From Thalassia testudinum (taxonomy: Eukaryota > Streptophyta > Magnoliopsida > Alismatales > Hydrocharitaceae), in the NCBI GenBank assembly GCA_037157565.1, contig JAZHRO010000019.1, forward strand, positions 60,386,501-60,450,500: a DNA stretch of 64,000 nt, read 5' to 3'. Of this stretch, positions 57,867 to 64,000 are shown in pieces; position 1 is the stretch's first letter, and the number at the start of each line of letters is the position of its first letter. The notes beneath the pieces were generated by a model that made no database searches, was not told where the DNA came from, and saw only the letters and a program-made list of their open reading frames with translations. Both the position numbers and the translations under genes were made by a program.

Positions 57867-58932
57867 AACACCTATCATTCAACATTCTGAGGACCTAAAT
57901 GCACCCAATGAAGGTGACCCTAAGCGAATGGAGGATGAATTGGATCAATTTTGGTCTCAGGGATATAAAGAGTCTATTTTAGAGGAGGATGATAACCCGA
58001 TGGAGGAACCCGACCTTAGAATCTAGAGTGAATCTTAGGGGGATTATGTGTTATTCGAGGACTTACCCCCTGAGGATGTAAATAATCTGGTGAAATCTGG
58101 ATTCCTCCCTTCTTTTGAGAGTCATCTTCCGCAAAACCAGGAGTTGATATTGGAGAAGGACGACCACAATAGTAAGAAGCCTAGGAGAGACTCTTGGGGA
58201 CAATACACATCAATTGAGGATTTATGCCTTGAGAAGAACAAAGAATTAAGTGATATAGGCTTACTCAAAAACATCAAGGTTGATCCTCCTTCATAAATAA
58301 TTGAGGATACTAATCCAACTGTTCTCTTTACTGGTGAATCACATATACACACCGACAAAAGCTCAAGTGAACCAAAAGAATCTGGGGATGAAATTAATGA
58401 CAATGATTCTTTTCTTTCGACCCTGCCATCAAAGGAATTTAATTTGGAGTCCACCATTGATTCACATATACTGAAAGGTGAAAATATGACTCCGATCATT
58501 AATGGTAAGCAGGGTGACGTGAATTTTTCTTCAACTGTTAGGGAAAATAATATAGAATCTGAATTGTTGGATTTGACACAAAGTAAGCCCTCATTGGACT
58601 TAATCAGTACCTTCCAACACCACAAACAACCCTTACACTCCCTAATCGATCCTTGGCTTAGATCTCTGCTCATATACATTCTTTCTGGGGAGCATATCAG
58701 GCCAGTACATCCTCAGGTAGAATGGCGAGTGTGGATTGACGCTTGTACTTTTAGTCTCGCCATTCAAGGGTTTGAAATAATAATGTTTATATCTTTTAAA
58801 ACCCTTCCTGCTTTGGAGGACCCTTGTTATCCTCCACTTATTCCATTTCGGGAGGTCCCTTTTCATATTCCTTTTGTTATTCCTAGACCTCCCGAGGTAG
58901 CCTACGAGGTTATTTGCTTTCATGTCTTCTAG
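57867..58932 (+). pseudogene. Element H acidic protein with hydrophobic C-terminus
   Basis: One frame throughout, broken by TAG at 58024-58026 and near 58035 and by TAA at 58294-58296. The first two thirds are rich in Glu, Asp, Ser and Asn. The end (about 58650-58932) changes character: WLRSLLIYILSGEH, AIQGFEIIMFISFKTL and a Pro-rich finish. Same pattern as C and J: acidic then hydrophobic, just before the 3' UTR. No known domain recognised. Confidence 0.55.
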
Positions 58933-60664
58933 CGAGTAGTTGAGATAATGTTGCATCATCAGCTCGCCAACATCTGTGGCTACCTATTTTTTAGGCCCGC
59001 GCTATTACGCATATTTTTAGGGCCTAGCTTTTTCTATCTGGAACCAGACTTACAGGTTCCCTATAAGTTTGGCTGCTGACAGAAAATGCAGTGCTTGTTA
59101 GGAGGCAACCCAGCATTCAGAATAACACCATCATCAGGTGATTTTCTTCCTTTCTCCCCCTATTTTAATTTTACAATGAGGGCATTGTAGGATTTAGGCA
59201 TGGGGAGGGTGCATTTTGCATTTTAGGAAGTATTCATGCATTTAGGTTAGCATATAAAAAAAATTCTTTTCTTGAGTTGAATTGGTTAGTCCCTAGCAAA
59301 ACATCTTTGTTATGGAGGTGTCATTAAATATTTTTCTTCTTAAATTGTTTCTTAAGTTTAGAATCCAGTACATTTACTTCACTTGCACGTAGACTGGGTA
59401 ATGGATCTTTGAAGAGAACCAATAAGTATTTTTAATCTACTGAACCCTTGGATAGTTAATAAGGAGTCAGACATACTATCTTCTATTAGATCCACCTCAT
59501 ATTTGTGAGAAGAAAGTAGAGAAACTACTGGTGCGTTAAGTCTAGTGCAAGAACTCTTAAGTTCTGGACAATTAGATGATGATACCTTAGAGTTAGGCAC
59601 AGTTTTCGCTCTCTATTCCTATGTGCGTACATTGTGTGAATTCCTGAGAGTCTCCAAATAAGGCAGATACATAGAGATTGAGTCTTAATAAAACTATGAC
59701 TATGGTTGATGGTTACGACCATCCTTCATAGAGTCCTCGACTGAAGGAGGGTAATAGTGTCAAAGGTCAGAAATACGCTTATCCTATCTATTCCTTCCTG
59801 GTGTCGAGAGTAGGCACTTCTACCAAATAAGCCACACAATATCCTCTTAAACATCATCATCCCTAATAATGCCTCAAAAATAAAAGTATGCGTCATTTTA
59901 TGTTAGTAGTTGAAAAAAAAGAAGAAAAAGAGAGAGAGAAAGAAGAAAAAGAAAAGAGTTCAAGTTTGGAGTTTTATCATGTCATTTTTGTGTCAATGTT
60001 TTTGAGGCAACAACAAAATTACCCATTTAGACCCACCAAATATGACTCATACCTACTTTTCAATATTTTTGATAGCCCGAATACTGGCTGAGGTCCTCTA
60101 ACTTAGTTGTAGAGTTATTAGGACTTTAATTGAAGTGTGAATGCCATGTGAGGCCACCAAACATTGAGTACAGTTACAAAATCTGTCAAGTTATGTGATC
60201 TCAGAAAGAAAGAAGAAAAAGAAAAAAAAAGAAAAAGAGTAAGCACAAAGGAATGCAAAGAGAGCACAGTGTTTAGCCTCTCTCTAGGTTGATTTGTTTG
60301 ATAGTCTAGAGATCTAGAGTCTCCAATACTAGACTACATTTAGCACTAGATGAGTGTGAGCCACCAAGTATAGATCCATTTGACTCTTTATCTTCTACCT
60401 AAGCCAAAAAGTTGGGGTCAAACTACATATTATTTTCTACTTTATCCCTGAGGGAAGAAGTTGCTTATCCTAATAAAATTTTATCAAGGGTGTATGAACT
60501 TTCAATGTGAATTGGCTTTTCACTTGGATCTATTGTCTAGGCTATTATCACTTCACAATTGTCTGGATCTCTAAATGTTTGGAATAAGAAAAGAAGAAAT
60601 CTTTGTCACTTCCATCACTTTTTACTTTTGCTAGGGATTAGCAAAAGCTAGGTATGAGGGCATT
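58933..60664 (+). other. Element H 3' untranslated region
   Basis: GGAGGCAACCCAGCATTCAG at about 59100. First PPT module 59172-59211 (TACAATG-AGGG-CATTGTA hairpin, then TTTAGGCATGGGGAGGGTG). Second module beside the LTR: CTTTTGCTA (60625-60633), TAGCAAAAG (60639-60647), then CTAGGTATGAGGGCATT. GA-rich runs at 59915-59960 and 60205-60240. No gene. Confidence 0.7.
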
Positions 60665-61567
60665 TGATGAGACCACAATTGTGGGCTAAGTAAATGCTTA
60701 AATGCCTAATTACTAAATTAATATTTGCATATACATAGCATACTTGAATATATAAATAAATTAGTTTATAAATAAGTGCTTGCATGCATATTTATACATT
60801 CCATTATAGTAACATGCATTTCATGCATTATTTGAGATAAATTGTATAAATAACCCAATTTGTTTCTTCCTTCCCGCAGAATGTTCAACTCCTTCCTGAC
60901 TCAACACATTGCACGCGCGCCTCTTCGCGCTCCCACCAGGGCCAACAGCGCACTCGTGCCAATCCAAGGTGATCATGCATCCAACAACCTCGCAACAGCA
61001 ATCTCTCCAAACTGCCCCATCGCCAAGACTGTTGGAGAGGATTTCGACGGAAGAAACAAACTGAGAAGCGTTTAAAAAGAGGCATAGCCATCCTCTGAAG
61101 GGAGGCTCTCCCATCTTCTCCACCGTGAAGGAGGCACGCACCATGGAACCAGCGAGCATTGTGGCGTAGGCATTCTCCACTGCCATCAACCTCCATCACC
61201 GTAATGGTGCACGGTGACAACGTGCATCACCACCTTTGCAACCACATCTGCAACCCATTACCATCCACAGTTCATCTTCATCTTCCTCTTCTCTTCCACC
61301 CGTAGAGCAAACCACCAATCAGCCCTGCACCTGCACCGCTCTGCGCACACCAACAGCAACCACATGCTAGACTCGCAGCCACACCCTCGTGCGTGCACCC
61401 CCTTTCACAGCCGATCCCTTCTCTTCTTCTTCCTTTGCTTCCTTCAACCCGCCTGCAACCAAACCGAAGGAACCCACCACAGCCCTGCAGCCAACCACCT
61501 CGCGACCACGCCTCTCGCCAACCACACCCTTGCGCGAAGCAGCAGCTCCATGCGTAGCCACGCCCTT
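60665..61567 (+). repeat. Element H 3' LTR, cut by LTR I
   Basis: Matches the first about 920 bp of the 5' LTR, including TATAAATA at 60845-60852. It stops at GCCACGCCCTT where a new TGATGAG end begins. Frames at 60821-61604 repeat those of the 5' LTR and are not genes. Confidence 0.85.
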
Positions 61568-64000
61568 TGATGAGAGACTCATCATGATCTCTAATTACCC
61601 CTAATTAACTAGTCTTCCTAGTTAATTAGCTAAGGATATGAATATATAAGGGTTAATTATAAAATAAGGGATATATAGCAAATGACCTTAAAATAAGTTT
61701 AAAATGATATTTTATCATTCAATTAATATTGTTAACAATCTAACTGGACTCGAAATCTTATTAATCATTTCCTTAATTAATAAGTTAAGTAACTTAAACA
61801 TAATATGAACATGAGTATATAATAATTTAAGTAACTTTACTTAATTTAATTAATTAACTTAAAAAGGTCAAAAATGTAAATTCAAGGTCTAATCATAATA
61901 GTTACCTTATTTACTAACATATATAAAAAGTTGAAAAGGATCTAAGTTAAAATAAACCTTTAAAACCTGAGTTTACATTTAGGTCCTTACTAATAATTGC
62001 AATCGGGTCCTTAATTTTTATATAGGTCCTTAATTTTCACTGCACATAGGTCCTTATCCCTTTCTTCTTCTTTAGCTGATTGAATGGCTGACGACGGAGG
62101 GTGACTCCACCGCGCGATCACCGCCCTGCTGACATCATTCTTCCTTCTCTAAGCTCTTGAAGCTTGCGCTCACCATCCCATCTTCATCCACCGGTCTGGA
62201 TTACTCTGAAATCCTAATTTCTAGTGGGAGTTAACCTCACCATCGTCGGAGACGATGCCGGAGGTTAAGCTCCCCAAGCTTCTTCTTCGTCTAGACTCCA
62301 CCGTTCTCTTCGTCACTATAAATACCCCCTCACCCCTTCGATTTCTCTTAAGTTGGCTCCCTTCCCTCTTCTAACACCGAGCCAACCCAATAGGCTATTC
62401 ATCTATAATTCCAACGATCTTCCACGCCATTCTCCGACTTCCTCCATCCATCTTGATTAGTCGAGGAGATTCGCTGAAGTCAATCGCGTCTCTAGACACA
62501 GGCATCGACCAAGGAAATCCTCTGCTCTGTCCAAACTTGCCTGCCGAAGATTCTTCTTATACCTTCTGATTTCATCTTCCACTATGAGCCATCGGTGGAA
62601 TCCCATTGACCCCTTCGTCCAGGTAATAGTAGCTAGGAGCAGATTAGGAGTAGTAGGAATAGTAGTTTAGGTAGTTAAAGTAGTTAGTTAGCTTAGTTAA
62701 TTGCAGATTTCAAACTTCATCTCCTTTGACTCTGGTGAGCTCCTTGAGCTTGCTGGAGCTCTTGTTTTGTCTTTTAAATTCATTATCCACCTTCCTTTAA
62801 CCTTCACAACCATTTCTAATTCATCAAAACACAAAATTGATCACTGTTTCGCCTAATTCACCTTCACCTTCACAGACACTGTCGCTGTCATTGGCGACAG
62901 TATCTGAGCTGAGATCCACTTCCACAGGATCCTCCACCATCTATTCACAACCTAAGGACCCTATTTTACACTTTAATTTGAATAATTATCACCTATAACC
63001 TAAATGCCTAAATTTATTTAAGCTCTTGAGCTCGCTGTCAATGGCGGCTTAGGAGTAGTTGAATCTCTTAATTAACTATATAATTATGATCGAATTACTT
63101 TTTGACTTGTCTCAACCATTCAATTGAATGGGAGACCAAGTTCTGTGCCTCAGCCTGCTTAAAATTCATTCACTGTATTCATTGTTTAATCTTTCATTTA
63201 ACGAATTAAAGAAGAATTAATTGCAATTCTGAGGTTCCTTGCAACTTCAGGAACATTTTCAAATCAAGAATGGTGCAATTTACCTTTCTGTACATGATTT
63301 TTAATTTTTTACTAGACTCACCAGAGCTCCGGTGAGCTCCGACGAGTCATTTTTTATCTTCAGCCTTTAGAATTTGTTAAGAAGCTCCAGATTGACATGA
63401 TATTGATCACTGATTATGTTGAGGTACTTAAATTTGGAATTTTAAAATTTGGAGCATAGGTTAAGACTTCTTCTCCAACTCCGGCAGAGTTGGAGAAGTC
63501 TGTACAGAAGACCAAAAGCCACACTTAAGGTATTTAGAAGCTTCAGTGTAGTGCACTGAAGCTATTCCTAACCTCATTTTAGTGTAGAAACCTCTCAATT
63601 CCTCTGTCGAACAAAACACTTTTAGAGTTCAGGCAATGAGCTTGGAACCTTAGATTTTTAGGTTAGAACACCTGATTAAGGGATTGGGAAGATTTCTAAG
63701 GCTGAGAGGATTCTGTTTAAGGTGTCAATTTCGTGAAATGAAGCTTAAATCAGAAAGTCAAAATTCCAAGCTTCACAGTCAAACTGAGGTTGAGATTTTG
63801 ATTTTGAGCTCGATCTGAGGAATTGAGGAGTTAGAATCATTTCTGAGAATCTGTTAAATGATTTTAGAGAGGTTAAAGTGAGGTCAGATCTGTTTATCTG
63901 ATGGAATTAATCAACTGTCAGTTTGGGTTGTTTTCGTACCCAAACTGATAGCAGTGCCTTTCCAATGAGATTGAATGCAAATCCTGCCTAGAGTAGTCTA
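61568..64000 (+). repeat. LTR I: long LTR of a further element, runs off the window
   Basis: Begins TGATGAG-AGA-CTCATCA, the terminal hairpin type of A, and breaks the LTR of H. TATAAATACC at 62317-62326 is a good TATA box about 750 bp in. At least seven further near-perfect hairpins follow (62231-63951). No primer site, PPT or coding sequence is reached before the edge, so LTR identity rests on the start, the promoter and the insertion junction. Confidence 0.55.
62317..62324 (+). promoter_or_regulatory. LTR I TATA box
   Basis: CACTATAAATACCCCCTCACC, in a typical plant core-promoter context, followed by CT-rich sequence. Confidence 0.6.

Larger units (their letters stand above)
47672..61567 (+). 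mobile_element. Element H: non-autonomous Athila-type element, host of J and I
   Basis: Plus strand: 5' LTR 47672-49313, primer site 49316-49333, leader, a gag-position frame (50555-51178), insertion J, an acidic frame (57867-58932), 3' UTR with two PPT modules, 3' LTR from 60665, itself cut at 61568 by LTR I. No pol domain is seen. The interior is about 4.7 kb without J. The base group before it is GTTAG (47667-47671); the matching copy is outside the window. Confidence 0.8.

Overview
The window is intergenic repeat DNA from a flowering-plant nuclear genome. I see no convincing host gene. Almost every base can be assigned to LTR retrotransposons nested inside one another: Ty3/gypsy of the Athila type, Ty3/gypsy of the Tat type (with an extra RNase H), a probable chromovirus LTR, and Ty1/copia. 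All coding regions are broken by stops or frameshifts, or belong to elements that lack pol. The plant cannot be named from the sequence.

Layout, left to right. Element A (1-9498, minus): Athila-like gag-pol with a complete 5' LTR, cut by the left edge. Element F (minus): an old Tat-type element in three collinear pieces, integrase and RNase H at 10342-11873, RT-protease-gag at 37060-40210, gag start plus primer-binding site at 44040-44746. Its first gap (11874-37059) holds B' and B (plus, Athila-like, 11874-29134), C inside B (minus, pol-less, 19640-28772, near-perfect target duplication), K (probable minus-strand chromovirus LTR, 29135-37059) and D inside K (plus, gag-only copia, 30107-35610, perfect target duplication GCATG). 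Its second gap (40211-44040) holds an unclassified LTR-like segment L, itself carrying E, a solo LTR of the D family (40930-42651, perfect target duplication TCCTA). Right of F come a copia RNase H fragment (45357-45807), LTR G of the A/C family (45808-47671), pol-less element H (plus, 47672-61567), pol-less element J inside H (minus, 51179-57866), and a new LTR I (61568 to the right edge) inserted in the 3' LTR of H.

Functional picture. A is the type of autonomous element that could have supplied reverse transcriptase and integrase. C, H and J keep LTRs, primer-binding sites and polypurine tracts (PPTs) but encode only low-complexity, acidic proteins, so they look like parasites of Athila-type machinery. 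A and C share a long block of 5' leader that could be a packaging signal. The most interesting signals are structural. PPTs of B, C, H and J are preceded by the same stem-loop. Several LTRs begin with a terminal hairpin. C, H and J carry a second hairpin-PPT module 1.2-1.5 kb inside the 3' end. The D/E LTRs hold a dense array of the palindrome CAGACGTCTG, echoed in K and L. LTR I is packed with near-perfect hairpins. All comparisons were made by eye; no search or alignment was run.
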